This document shows, one piece after another, positions 1 to 8,422 of a stretch of 64,000 nt of DNA. The stretch is from RHKX01 sp963820055 (GTDB lineage: Bacteria; Actinomycetota; Thermoleophilia; Solirubrobacterales; 70-9). A model generated the notes under the pieces. The model ran no database searches. It was not told the DNA's origin and was given only the letters and a program-made list of their open reading frames with translations. The first letter of the stretch is position 1. Every line of letters starts with the position of its first letter. The stretch is from positions 186,001-250,000 of the forward strand of contig CAWFYJ010000001.1 in assembly GCA_963820055.1 (NCBI GenBank). The letters run 5' to 3'. Position numbers and translations under genes: made by a program.

Positions 1-467
1 CCGAGGCCGACCATGCGGAGGATCTCCGGAACCTGGCGCTTGATCTCCGAGCGCGGCGTGCCGATGACCTGCAGCGCGTAGCCGACGTTGTCGTAGACCG
101 TCCGGTTCGGGAGCAGCTTGAAGTCCTGGAAGACGGTGCCGATCCGGCGGCGCAGGGCCGGGACCTTCGAGCGCGGCATGTCGTTGATGTCCTTGCCGGC
201 GACGCGGACCGTGCCGCTGGCGGGCTCGAGGTCGCGGAGCAGGAGCTTGATGAAGGTCGACTTTCCACAGCCCGTCGGGCCGACCAGGAAGACGAACTCG
301 CCGCGGTCGATCGAGATCGAAACGCGCTCGAGGCCGACGTGGCCGCCGGGGTAGACGACGGTCGAGTCGTTGAGCTCGACGATCGGCGGACGCTGCGGGC
401 GGGGATGCGACTCGGGCATCCGCGAACGGCGGGCGCGAAGTCGGCTGCGTGTACGTGCTCTGGCCAT
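1..467 (-). CDS. ftsE: FtsE, cell-division ABC transporter ATP-binding protein (3' end outside window)
   Basis: Partial: 155 residues are visible and the gene runs off the left edge. The Walker A motif GPTGCGKST is at residues 63-71 and the Q-loop context VFQDFKLLP at about 112-120, followed by RTVYDNVGYAL, which is typical of FtsE. FtsE is the cytoplasmic ATPase of FtsEX, which activates peptidoglycan hydrolases at the septum; ftsX would be expected just beyond the window. I chose the ATG at 467 because an AAGGAG ribosome site lies 10 nt upstream. It gives an Arg-rich N-terminal extension of about 28 residues before the canonical start region; a second ATG at 419 is possible. The position downstream of secA and prfB matches the usual actinobacterial order, although nadC, mutM, an RTX-like gene and nadA intervene here. 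Confidence 0.9.
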   Translation of the reverse strand, partial: MARARTRSRLRARRSRMPESHPRPQRPPIVELNDSTVVYPGGHVGLERVSISIDRGEFVFLVGPTGCGKSTFIKLLLRDLEPASGTVRVAGKDINDMPRSKVPALRRRIGTVFQDFKLLPNRTVYDNVGYALQVIGTPRSEIKRQVPEILRMVGL

Positions 468-641
468 GATCAGAAGGCTCCTTCGTCGGCGCCGCGGACG
501 TTCCTCCGACCCGGTCGGCTGGGCGGAGCCGTGCAAGACGCTGCTTGCGCGAAGGCAGCATCATAAGCAAATCCTCACACAACACGAACAGTTCCTTCGT
601 GAAATGCACGACCCCGCCCGAGGCGCCGCGGGATCGCCGCA

Positions 642-647
642 TACGAT
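642..647 (+). promoter_or_regulatory. -10 box TACGAT, leaderless DUF389 transcript
   Basis: TACGAT lies 6 nt before the GTG start at 654, so the transcript would begin at or next to the start codon. No ribosome site precedes the GTG. Confidence 0.55.
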
Positions 648-653
648 CCCGCC

Positions 654-1676
654 GTGGTTCACCTGAGGATCGTCGCGCCGAACACCGAGTGTCGGCACGT
701 GCTCGAGCTCCTCGAGGCGAACGACTCGGTCTTCAACATCGTCCACCTCCCGGGGGTCGCCTCGAAGCCGCGCGGCGATCTCGTCCTCTGCGACGTCCCG
801 AGCCGCGACGTCAGCCTCATCGTCGCCGACCTCCGCGAGCTCAACGTTGACGTCGACGGCTCGATCGCGATCGACCACGTCGATGCCGAGATCTCGGGGA
901 TCGCATCCGAGCATCACCGCCGCCGAGCCCGCGACGTCGGGGCCGACCCGGTCGTCTGGGAGAACGTTTCATCGCGGACGTCGGAGAACGTCGAGCTCTC
1001 GCAGAGCTACCTGATCTTCATGACGATGGCGATGCTGATCGCCTCGGTCGGGATCTGCTTCAACCAGCCGATCCTGATCGTGGCGGCGATGGTCGTCGGC
1101 CCCGACTTCGGGCCGATCGCCGGCATCTGCGTCGCCCTCGTCAACCGCAACCGCAGTCTCGTCCGCCGCTCCGGCGCGGCGCTCGTCGCCGGCTTCGCGG
1201 TCGGGATCTCCTTCACCTACCTGAGCACCGTGATCCTCCGCGCGGTCGGCGAGCTCCCCGAGCAGATCAACTTCCAGTCCCACGCGCTCGTCGACTTCAT
1301 CTCGGAGCCGAACTTCTTCTCCGTCTACGTCGCGATCGCCGCCGGAATCGTCGGGATGCTCAGCCTGACCACCGCGAAGTCGAGCGTGCTGATCGGCGTC
1401 CTGATCTCGGTGACGACCATTCCCGCCGCGGCCAACATCGGCGTCGCCGCCGCCTATCTCGACTGGACTACCGCCTGGGGCGCCGGCCGCCAGCTGATCC
1501 TCAACATCGCCTCGATCCTGATCGCCGGCCTGATCACGCTGATCGTCCAGCGGCGCCTCTACATGCGCCGCCGCCGGGCCCACCTTCGCGACCGGTCGCG
1601 CGAGAACGCCGGCCTGCCGCTCGGGTCCAGCCGCCGCGCCGAGACCGATCCCGACGACGAACCCGTGGCAGAGTAG
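654..1676 (+). CDS. DUF389 family integral membrane protein
   Basis: 340 residues. The N-terminal 110 residues are soluble and resemble the small domain that precedes the DUF389 membrane region; this is followed by about six hydrophobic segments between residues 120 and 310 and a charged, Arg-rich C-terminal tail. The family is a conserved bacterial/archaeal membrane protein of unknown biochemical role, so I do not assign a substrate. The GTG start is supported by a TACGAT box 6 nt upstream (leaderless pattern). The gene is divergent from ftsE and convergent with nadA, with a palindromic terminator between their 3' ends. Confidence 0.85.
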   Translation: MVHLRIVAPNTECRHVLELLEANDSVFNIVHLPGVASKPRGDLVLCDVPSRDVSLIVADLRELNVDVDGSIAIDHVDAEISGIASEHHRRRARDVGADPVVWENVSSRTSENVELSQSYLIFMTMAMLIASVGICFNQPILIVAAMVVGPDFGPIAGICVALVNRNRSLVRRSGAALVAGFAVGISFTYLSTVILRAVGELPEQINFQSHALVDFISEPNFFSVYVAIAAGIVGMLSLTTAKSSVLIGVLISVTTIPAAANIGVAAAYLDWTTAWGAGRQLILNIASILIAGLITLIVQRRLYMRRRRAHLRDRSRENAGLPLGSSRRAETDPDDEPVAE

Positions 1677-1699
1677 AAAAGCCTCGGGGCAGCTAGGCC

Positions 1700-1738
1700 C
1701 TGACGAGGTCGGGAGCCCGCGGCCTCCCGACCCGTCAG
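1700..1738. terminator. Palindromic element A, bidirectional terminator between DUF389 gene and nadA
   Basis: A stem of CTGACG, a bulged A and GGTCGGGAG pairs with CTCCCGACC and CGTCAG around a short GC loop. The right arm contains the nadA stop codon. The same arms with one paired base change recur at 24668-24768, so this is a copy of a dispersed element and not only a local hairpin. Confidence 0.75.
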
Positions 1739-2784
1739 CCGATTGCGACCATGCGTTCGATGGGAATCCTCGCCTTCGCCGCGACCTCGGGCGGGACCTT
1801 GACCTCGCCGGTCATGTCGCGGAGACAGTCGCGGAGCTTCGGCAGCGTGATCATCTTCATGTACTTGCAGAAGGCCATCCGGTTGGCGGCGATCAGGTCG
1901 GCCTCGGGGGCCGCCTGCTCGAGCGGATAGAGCATGCCCGTCTCGGTCGCGACGATGTAGGAGCCGGTCGGGTTCTGCTCGACGTGCTGGAGCATCCCCG
2001 AGGTCGAGAGCATGTGAACGCCCTCGCTCGAGACGTCGCCGGACGCGACGTACTCCATCGCCTGGGTTGAGCAGCCGCACTCCGGATGGATCAGGAACTC
2101 GGCGTCCGGATGCTCAGCCCGCATCTCGGTGATGTCGTCGGGCCGGATGCCGGCGTGGACGTGGCACTCGCCGTCCCAGACGTGGAAGCGGGCGCGGCGC
2201 TCGGGATCGTCGAGCAGGCCGGTCTCGCGCTCGACGAAGGCGCCGAGCCACATGTCCGGCCCGAAGAGGATCTCGGTTTCGGGTCCGTGCTCCTGCCAGA
2301 TGTGATCGACGACGTCGACGGCGTTCGACGAGGTGCAGCAGTAGTCCGTCTCGGCCTTCACCTCGGCCGACGTGTTGACGTACATGACGACCAGGGCGCC
2401 GGGATGCTCGGCCTTCCAGGCGCGGAGCTGATCGGCGGTGATCGAGTCGGCCAGCGAGCAACCGGCGTGGACGTCCGGGATCAGCACGGTCTTCTCCGGC
2501 GAGAGGACCGAGGCGGTCTCAGCCATGAAGTGCACGCCGCAGAAGGCGATCACGGACGCCTCCGTCGCTGCCGCCGCACGCGAGAGGCCGAGCGAGTCGC
2601 CGACATAGTCGGCGAGGTCCTGGAGCTCGGGCAGCTCGTAGTTGTGGGCGAGGATGACGGCGTCGCGCTCCTTCGCCAGCGCCTTGACTTCGGCGGTCAG
2701 CTCGGCGATCTCGGCAGGGCTGAGCCCGCCGGACGAGCCGGGCAGCGTTGCGGACGAACCTTGGATAGTCGGGAGTTCCTGCAT
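1735..2784 (-). CDS. nadA: Quinolinate synthase A
   Basis: 349 residues. NadA condenses iminoaspartate with dihydroxyacetone phosphate to give quinolinate in de novo NAD synthesis, using an oxygen-sensitive [4Fe-4S] cluster in the cytoplasm. The family pattern ILAHNYELPE is present near residue 45, and the three likely cluster cysteines are in FCGVHFMAET, HPECGC and FCKYMKM. The ATG at 2784 has a GGAGG site 5-6 nt upstream. A TACGGT -10 box at 2843-2848 implies a leader of about 50 nt holding a GGCGGC/GCCGCC inverted repeat. nadC lies 3.6 kb away at 6410; nadB is not in the window. Confidence 0.97.
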   Translation of the reverse strand: MQELPTIQGSSATLPGSSGGLSPAEIAELTAEVKALAKERDAVILAHNYELPELQDLADYVGDSLGLSRAAAATEASVIAFCGVHFMAETASVLSPEKTVLIPDVHAGCSLADSITADQLRAWKAEHPGALVVMYVNTSAEVKAETDYCCTSSNAVDVVDHIWQEHGPETEILFGPDMWLGAFVERETGLLDDPERRARFHVWDGECHVHAGIRPDDITEMRAEHPDAEFLIHPECGCSTQAMEYVASGDVSSEGVHMLSTSGMLQHVEQNPTGSYIVATETGMLYPLEQAAPEADLIAANRMAFCKYMKMITLPKLRDCLRDMTGEVKVPPEVAAKARIPIERMVAIG

Positions 2785-2842
2785 CGGTACCTCCCACCCT
2801 TCTCGGGCGGCCTGATCCTTGATGTTCGCCAGCCGCCGGACA

Positions 2843-2848
2843 ACCGTA
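2843..2848 (-). promoter_or_regulatory. Candidate -10 box TACGGT for nadA
   Basis: TACGGT on the minus strand, about 58 nt upstream of the nadA ATG and inside the short gap after the RTX-like gene. It matches the TANNNT boxes seen before other genes of this window. The -35 region is not convincing. Confidence 0.4.
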
Positions 2849-2874
2849 CGGACGGGCGAATGACGCCTGGAAGT

Positions 2875-5529
2875 CTAGCGACCGGGCTCGGCCGGACGGG
2901 GTGTCTGCGGTGCCCTCTGGACCCGCTCGCAGCCGCTCGTGCGCTCGCCGCGATCGGCGATTGCGACGTCGCGTCCACGGCCGCAGCGGATCAGGTCGCG
3001 GATCCCGTCGACGGCGTCGATCCGGTCGTCGCCCCGGCCGCCGTCGAAGCGGTCATAGGACGGGCCGCCGTCGAGGACGTCGTTGCCCGGCCCGCCGGTC
3101 AGCCGGTCGGCGCCGTCGCCACCGGTGATCTGATCTGCGGCCCCGCTTCCCCGAAGGTCGTCGTCCCCGGCGCCGCCGTCGAGCGTGTCCTTGGCGCTGC
3201 CGCCGTCGAGCATGTCGTTACCGTCGCCGCCGTCCAGGCAGTCGGGCGCATTGAAGCCCTTGGCGATGTCGTTGCCGCCCTCCGCCTCGATCGAGTCGCT
3301 GTCGAGGCTCCCGAACAGCTCGTCGTTCCCGGCGCTGCCGAAGTAGACGCGGCTGCAACGCCCGGCGGGGAGCTGCGCGGTCTCGCAGTTCGTGAGTACG
3401 TCGACGGAATCGGCATCGACGCGATCGGTCCCCGGTCCGCAGTCGACCGTGTCGGCGACACCGTCAGCGGCGTCGATCCGGTCGTCTCCCTCGCCGCCCT
3501 CGAGGCAGTCGGCCGCGGCGAGGCCTGTGATCGTGTCGTTGCCGGCTCCGCCCAGCAATGCGTCGTCGGCCGCGGTCCCGTTGATCGTGTCGTCGCCGGC
3601 GGTGCCCAGCTGCAGATGGGTGCAGTCGGGGCGGTCGAGCACGATCGACTCGCATCCCGCGAACGAGTCGATCACGTCGGCGGTCACCTGGTCGGTGCCG
3701 GTGCCGCAGTCGATCGTGTCCGGCTCGCCGTCGGCGGCGTCGATCTCGTCGGCGCCGGGGCCGCCGCTGATCGTGTCGCTCCCGGCACCGCCGTCGAGGC
3801 AGTCGTCGGCAGCGAGCCCGTTCAGAGCGTCGTCCCCGCCGAGGCCGGAGAGGTCGTCGCCGCCGACCGTCCCGGTCAGGGTCTCCCCCGCCGGCGAGCC
3901 CGTCTGAGTGTTCGAGCAGGCGGCGAGCGTCACCTCGCACGAGGTGACGTCGTCGATCGGGTCGGCGTCGACTGCATCATTGCCGGGGCCGCAGTCGATC
4001 GTGTCCGGCTCGCCGTCGACGGCATAGACGAGGTCCGGGTCGGCGCCGCCGCTGATCGTGTCCTCGCCGGCGCCGCCGGTGAGCGTGTCGGTGCCGGTCG
4101 AGCCATCGAGGCAGTCGGCTCCGGCGGCCCCACTCAGTGCGTCGTCGCCGCCGAGCCCGAGGATCTCCTCGTCCTTCGCAGCGCCGGTGATGGTGTCGGG
4201 TCCGGCGGTTCCGTAGAGGCGGCGTGAGCAGAAGGCTCGATCGAGGTCGACGGTCTCGCAGTTGCTGACGGTGTCGATCGTGTCGGCGAGAGCGTAATCG
4301 GCGCCGGATCCGCAGTCGACGGTGTCGGCCTCGGTGTCCTGGGCGCCGATCACGTCCGCGTCGGCGCCGCCGTTGATCGTGTCCGTGCCGGCGTCGCCGG
4401 AGAGGACGTCGACGCCGTCGACGCCGGAGATCGTGTCGTTGCCCGGTCCACCCGACACCTTGTCGTTGCCGCCGTCGCCGCTGAGGATGTCCCCCTCGCC
4501 CTCGCCCGCGATGCAGTCATCGCCGATCAGCCCGTTCACGGTGTCGGCCCCTGCTCCGGCCTTGATGTCGTCGCCGCCGGCCGTGCCGTTGATCGTCTCC
4601 CCCGCCGCGGTGCCCGTGATCGGGTTCGAGCACGGGGTCGAGCCGAGCTTGATCTCGCAGTTGGTGAGCTTGTCGTTGGCGTCGGCTTGGACGGTGTCCG
4701 TGCCCGCGCCACAATCGACCGTGTCGACGACGCCGTCGAGCACCGTGATCGTGTCGTCGCCGTCGCCGCCGAGGATCGAGTCGGCCCCGGCCCCGCCGTC
4801 GATCTCGTCGTTGCCGGCCTCACCCTCGAGCGTGTCGACGCCGTCGTCGCCGGTGATGGTGTCGTTCTCGGTCCCGCCCCAGATCCGGTCGTTGGCGAGC
4901 CCGCCGTGGATCTCGTCGTCGCCGGGGTCGCCGTAGAGCGCGTCCTCGTTGTCGCCACCCGCGATCACGTCCGGGCCCTCCTGGCCGTGGATGTCGTCGG
5001 TGCCGGCATCCCCGTAGAGGACATCCGCTCCGGAGCCGTCGCCGCCGAACAGCTTGTCGGGGCCGTCGCCGCCGTGGAGCTCGTCGTTGTCCTCCATCCC
5101 GTTCAGGTAGTCGACGCCCGCGGCGCCGTCGAGATAGTCGTTCTGTGATCCGCCGTAGAGGCTGTCGCCGCCGTCGCGTCCATAGACGCGGTCCTCGCCG
5201 CCGTCGCCGATCGCGAAGTCGTTGGCGGCGCCGCCGTCGAGGTAATCCTCGTCGTTGCCGCCGCGGATGCTGTCCCCCGCGTCACCACCGTAGATGCAGT
5301 CATCGCCGTCGTTGCCGCGCAGGTTGTCGTCGGCGCCGAGACCGAGTACGCGCTCGTTGAGGATCGTCCCTTCGAAGTCGTCGTGGCTCTCGGTCAGGGA
5401 GACGAGCACGTTGCAGGCCACCGGCGGATCCGGCGGCAGCGCCGACGCGCTCGAAGCCGCTCCCAGAACAGCGCCGAGGGAGATCAGGATCACCGCCGCG
5501 ATCCGGCTATGGGAGCCGCGATCACTCAT
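2875..5529 (-). CDS. Secreted RTX-like calcium-binding repeat protein with recurring cysteine modules
   Basis: 884 residues. A Sec-type signal peptide occupies about residues 1-31 (hydrophobic AAVILISLGAVLGAA, then ASA). The rest is a long array of GGxGxDxLxG-type nonapeptides, which in known RTX proteins fold into Ca2+-binding beta-rolls outside the cell. About six larger modules each end in a pattern like DTVDCGxGxDxVxAD...CE, followed by further Cys residues and DCLDGG; such regular cysteines are unusual for RTX rolls and could form disulfides. No catalytic domain is seen. Its start is only 13 bp from that of the divergent mutM. The exact substrate or partner is unknown. Confidence 0.85.
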   Translation of the reverse strand: MSDRGSHSRIAAVILISLGAVLGAASSASALPPDPPVACNVLVSLTESHDDFEGTILNERVLGLGADDNLRGNDGDDCIYGGDAGDSIRGGNDEDYLDGGAANDFAIGDGGEDRVYGRDGGDSLYGGSQNDYLDGAAGVDYLNGMEDNDELHGGDGPDKLFGGDGSGADVLYGDAGTDDIHGQEGPDVIAGGDNEDALYGDPGDDEIHGGLANDRIWGGTENDTITGDDGVDTLEGEAGNDEIDGGAGADSILGGDGDDTITVLDGVVDTVDCGAGTDTVQADANDKLTNCEIKLGSTPCSNPITGTAAGETINGTAGGDDIKAGAGADTVNGLIGDDCIAGEGEGDILSGDGGNDKVSGGPGNDTISGVDGVDVLSGDAGTDTINGGADADVIGAQDTEADTVDCGSGADYALADTIDTVSNCETVDLDRAFCSRRLYGTAGPDTITGAAKDEEILGLGGDDALSGAAGADCLDGSTGTDTLTGGAGEDTISGGADPDLVYAVDGEPDTIDCGPGNDAVDADPIDDVTSCEVTLAACSNTQTGSPAGETLTGTVGGDDLSGLGGDDALNGLAADDCLDGGAGSDTISGGPGADEIDAADGEPDTIDCGTGTDQVTADVIDSFAGCESIVLDRPDCTHLQLGTAGDDTINGTAADDALLGGAGNDTITGLAAADCLEGGEGDDRIDAADGVADTVDCGPGTDRVDADSVDVLTNCETAQLPAGRCSRVYFGSAGNDELFGSLDSDSIEAEGGNDIAKGFNAPDCLDGGDGNDMLDGGSAKDTLDGGAGDDDLRGSGAADQITGGDGADRLTGGPGNDVLDGGPSYDRFDGGRGDDRIDAVDGIRDLIRCGRGRDVAIADRGERTSGCERVQRAPQTPRPAEPGR

Positions 5530-5530
5530 C

Positions 5531-5536
5531 TACGCT
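5531..5536 (+). promoter_or_regulatory. -10 box TACGCT, leaderless mutM transcript
   Basis: TACGCT, 6 nt before the GTG at 5543. The box overlaps the first codons of the divergent RTX-like gene, leaving no room for a leader. Confidence 0.6.
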
Positions 5537-5542
5537 GGGCCG

Positions 5543-6406
5543 GTGCCGGAGCTGCCCGAGGTCGAGATCGCCTGTCGCCGCATCGAGCGGACTCTGAAGG
5601 GTGCGGAGGTCGAATCCGCGCTCTCGCCGGGGATGGTCGCGCTGAAGAGCGTCAAGCCGCCGCTCGACGCGATCGCAGGCCTCGGGATCGCCGGGGTCAG
5701 CCGCGTCGGGAAGATGCCGGTCGTCGAATTCACTCCGAACGCCGATTCCGGTGAACTGGTTCTGCTCATCCACCTGATGTCGGCGGGAAGGCTGCAAGTC
5801 TTCAATGAGAAGGCTTCCTTGCGCGACCGCCGCTCGCGAATCCTCGTCCGCCTGACCGACGGCCGCGAGCTGCGACTCCGCGAGTTCGGCACCAAGCAGC
5901 GCGCCTGGGCGAAGCTGATGGCGGCCGGGGACCTCCCCGGCGACGAGATGGTCGCCACCCTCGGGCCTGAGGCTTGGCCCGCCCCGACGATCGAACAGCT
6001 CACCGCCGTCGTCGACCAGTCCCGCCACCTCCACGGCATCCTTCGCGACCAGCGCTCGATCGCCGGCATCGGCCGATCCTGGGTCGACGAGATCCTCTGG
6101 GAGGCGAAGCTCAGCCCGTTCCGCAAGGGATCCGACCTCGACGCCGACGAGATCGCCCGCCTCCACGAATCGCTGGCCGTCCTGGGCCGCGCGATCGACC
6201 ACTACGAGGAGGTCGTCGGAGACACGATTCCGGACAAGATGCCCATGCCCCTTCAGGTTCACCGCCGCGAGGGCGAGGCCTGCCCGCGTTGCGGCGACAC
6301 GATCGCCGCCATCCACTACGCCGAGCGCATCACCTGTTACTGCCCCCAGGAGCAGACCGGCGGCAAGATCCTCGCCGACCGCCGACTGTCGAAGCTCCTC
6401 AAGTAG
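5543..6406 (+). CDS. mutM: Formamidopyrimidine-DNA glycosylase family protein (Fpg/MutM)
   Basis: 287 residues. Removes oxidised purines and nicks the abasic site in base-excision repair. The GTG start gives the diagnostic PELPEVE N-terminus: the Pro after the initiator is the catalytic nucleophile, followed by the conserved Glu. A C-terminal zinc finger is formed by CPRCG and CYCPQEQ, with the DNA-contacting Arg kept in ERIT. The helix-two-turn-helix region around IAGIGRSWVDEILW is typical. I chose this start, not an upstream in-frame ATG, because of the conserved N-terminus and the TACGCT box 6 nt upstream. It converges on nadC with a 3 bp gap. Confidence 0.93.
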   Translation: MPELPEVEIACRRIERTLKGAEVESALSPGMVALKSVKPPLDAIAGLGIAGVSRVGKMPVVEFTPNADSGELVLLIHLMSAGRLQVFNEKASLRDRRSRILVRLTDGRELRLREFGTKQRAWAKLMAAGDLPGDEMVATLGPEAWPAPTIEQLTAVVDQSRHLHGILRDQRSIAGIGRSWVDEILWEAKLSPFRKGSDLDADEIARLHESLAVLGRAIDHYEEVVGDTIPDKMPMPLQVHRREGEACPRCGDTIAAIHYAERITCYCPQEQTGGKILADRRLSKLLK

Positions 6407-6409
6407 TCC

Positions 6410-7261
6410 TCAGGCCTCGAGCAGCATCGAGAGGTCGAGGGCCGGAGCCGAGTGGGTCAGGGCTCCGACCGAGATGAAGTCGACCCCGGTTGCCGATATC
6501 GCACCGACGGTTTCGAGGTCGACGCCTCCGGATGCCTCGAGGGTCACGGGCGACGATCCGGACGCATCGCGGGCGGCGACGGCGGCGCGGAGGCCGTCGA
6601 GGTCCATGTTGTCGAGGAGAAGCCGGGCGGCGCCGGTGGCGAGCGCGGCCGCCACTTCGTCCTGATCTCTGCACTCGACCTCGACTGGTAGCTCCGGATG
6701 GGCGGCGCGGGCGCGGGCGACCGCCTCGGCGAGGCCGCCGGCGAGGGCGACGTGGTTCTCCTTGATGAGGATCGCGTCGTAGAGGCCCATCCGGTGGTTC
6801 TGGCCGCCGCCGGCACGGACGGCGGCCTTCTCGAGGGTGCGGAGGAGCGGCGTCGTCTTGCGGGTGTCGAGGATCGCCGCGCGACCGCCCTGCGAGCGCG
6901 ACGCCTCGACGAAGCGGGCCGTGAGCGTCGCGATCCCGGAGAGGTGGCCGAGCAGGTTGAGGGCGACGCGCTCGCCGGCGAGCAGCGCGCGGGCGGGGCC
7001 GGCGACGAGCGCGACCTGGCGCGGCACCGTGTCGTTCCAGGTTCCCTCGACGATCAGCTTGTCGAGGTCGCCGGCGCGGGTCAGGCGGAAGGCCTCGGCG
7101 GCGGCGTCGAGGCCGAAGACGACGCCGGGCTGCTTCTGGATGATCCGTGCTCGTCCGCGGGCGTCGGCGGCGACGGTCGAGTCGCCCGTGACGTCGCCGG
7201 ACCCGAGGTCCTCGGCGAGGGCCGCCGCGACGAGCTCGGTCAGCTCGACGTCGGCGCTCAC
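6410..7261 (-). CDS. nadC: Nicotinate-nucleotide pyrophosphorylase (quinolinate phosphoribosyltransferase)
   Basis: 283 residues. Converts quinolinate plus PRPP to nicotinate mononucleotide, the step after NadA. Family motifs DTRKTTPLLRTLEKAAVRAGGGQ and NHRMGLYDAILIKENH are present, and the C-terminal barrel motif SGGVDLETV is intact. The GTG start overlaps the prfB stop by four bases (GTGA), so translation is probably coupled to prfB. The placement of nadC behind prfB and nadA nearby forms a split NAD-synthesis set inside the division/secretion block. Confidence 0.97.
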   Translation of the reverse strand: MSADVELTELVAAALAEDLGSGDVTGDSTVAADARGRARIIQKQPGVVFGLDAAAEAFRLTRAGDLDKLIVEGTWNDTVPRQVALVAGPARALLAGERVALNLLGHLSGIATLTARFVEASRSQGGRAAILDTRKTTPLLRTLEKAAVRAGGGQNHRMGLYDAILIKENHVALAGGLAEAVARARAAHPELPVEVECRDQDEVAAALATGAARLLLDNMDLDGLRAAVAARDASGSSPVTLEASGGVDLETVGAISATGVDFISVGALTHSAPALDLSMLLEA

Positions 7262-8371
7262 GAACCGGCCTGGGCGGCGGCGCTCTGCAGCAGGTATTCG
7301 CGGACGAAGCCGTCGAGGTCACCGTCGAGGACGCGTTGGGCGTCGCCGGCCTCGTGGCCGGTCCGGTGGTCCTTGACGCGCATCGTCGGATGAAGCGTGT
7401 AGCTGCGGATCTGCGAGCCCCACTCGACTGCCTTCTGCTCGCCGCGAGCGGTCGCCATCTCCTCCTCGCGCTTGCGCTCCTCCTCGGCGATCAGCCGGGC
7501 CCGGAGCATCTGCATCGCGGTCGCCTTGTTCTGGGTCTGGGAGCGCTCGTTCTGGCACTGGACGACGATCCCGGTCGGCAGGTGGGTGAGGCGCACGGCG
7601 GAGTCGGTCTTGTTGACGTGCTGACCGCCGGCTCCCGACGCGCGATAGGTGTCGACGCGGATGTCGGCCTCGTCGAGCTCGACCTCGACGTCATCGGAGA
7701 CGAGCGGTGAGACGTCGAGCTGGGCAAAGGCGGTGTGGCGGCGCGACTGCGAGTCGAACGGCGAGATCCGGACGAGGCGGTGGACGCCGCGTTCGGCCGC
7801 GAAAAGGCCGTAAGCGTTCTCGCCGCGGACGAGGAAGGTCGCCGACTTCAGGCCGGCCTCCTCCCCCTCCGACGCCTCCTTGATCTCGACGTCGAAGCCG
7901 CGCGACTCAGCCCAGCGCATGTACATCCGCAGCAGCATCTCCGCCCAGTCCTGGGAGTCGGTGCCACCGGCTCCGGAGCGGATCGTGACGACGGCGTCGC
8001 CGGCGTCGTGCTCGCCGCTGAACAGCCGCTGCTCCTCGAGCTCGGCGAGGCGGGTGCCGATCGAGTCGAGCTGCGTGCCGAGCTCGGAGGCCATCTCCTC
8101 GTCCTCGTCGGCCATCTCGGCGAGGTCTCCGAGGTCGCCGACGTCGGCGGACAATCCCTCCCAGAGGTCGATCTTGCGCTTCGCCCGGGTGTGCGCTGCG
8201 GACACCTTCGCGGCGTGCTCCTGGTCGTCCCAGAAGCCCGGCGCCTGCATCTCGCCTTCGAGGCGGTCGACCTCGGCCTTCAGCTGATCAGGGTCAAAGG
8301 TAGTCCCGGAGCAGGGTCAACTGCTCGCGGACCTCCGCGATGCGGGCGTTGGTGTCGGGCGCCTCGCTCAT
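7258..8371 (-). CDS. prfB: Peptide chain release factor 2, expressed by programmed +1 frameshift
   Basis: 370 residues after frameshifting. RF2 terminates translation at UGA and UAA. Twenty-five codons from the ATG at 8371 lead to CTT TGA C at 8299-8293, the classical RF2 autoregulatory site; slipping +1 on CTT gives GAC and the remaining 345 codons. The UGA-recognition motif SPF is at residues 203-205 and the hydrolytic GGQ at 248-250. When RF2 is scarce the ribosome pauses at UGA and shifts, so RF2 controls its own level. A strong Shine-Dalgarno-like stimulator upstream of the site is not obvious. nadC follows with a 4 bp overlap. Confidence 0.97.
8293..8299 (-). promoter_or_regulatory. RF2 programmed +1 frameshift site CTTTGAC
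   Basis: In-frame UGA stop (8296-8294) directly after CUU. The +1 frame continues into an intact RF2. The heptamer is identical to the conserved RF2 recoding site. Confidence 0.95.
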
Positions 8372-8386
8372 CGGCGAGGGAGGCTA

Positions 8387-8416
8387 GCGGGGCGGACCGT
8401 TCTTGACCCGCCCCGC
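8387..8416 (-). terminator. Hairpin terminator after the secreted-protein gene
   Basis: GCGGGGCGG pairs perfectly with CCGCCCCGC around a 12 nt loop, in the 51 bp between the stop of the 8423-9496 gene and the prfB start. There is no clear U tract, as is common in high-GC actinobacteria. Confidence 0.6.
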
Positions 8417-8422
8417 CGGTCC

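Noticed and set aside
2086..4227. A 713-codon + strand open frame opposite nadA and the RTX-like gene
   Set aside because: It is the mirror of the GGxGxD repeats and of nadA codons; it has no independent motif.
2875..5529. Regular DNA repeats that might suggest a CRISPR array
   Set aside because: The period follows nonapeptide protein repeats, repeat units differ in sequence, and there are no uniform spacers.
8293..8299. The in-frame stop in prfB as an error or pseudogene
   Set aside because: It is exactly the conserved RF2 recoding heptamer and the rest of the gene is intact.
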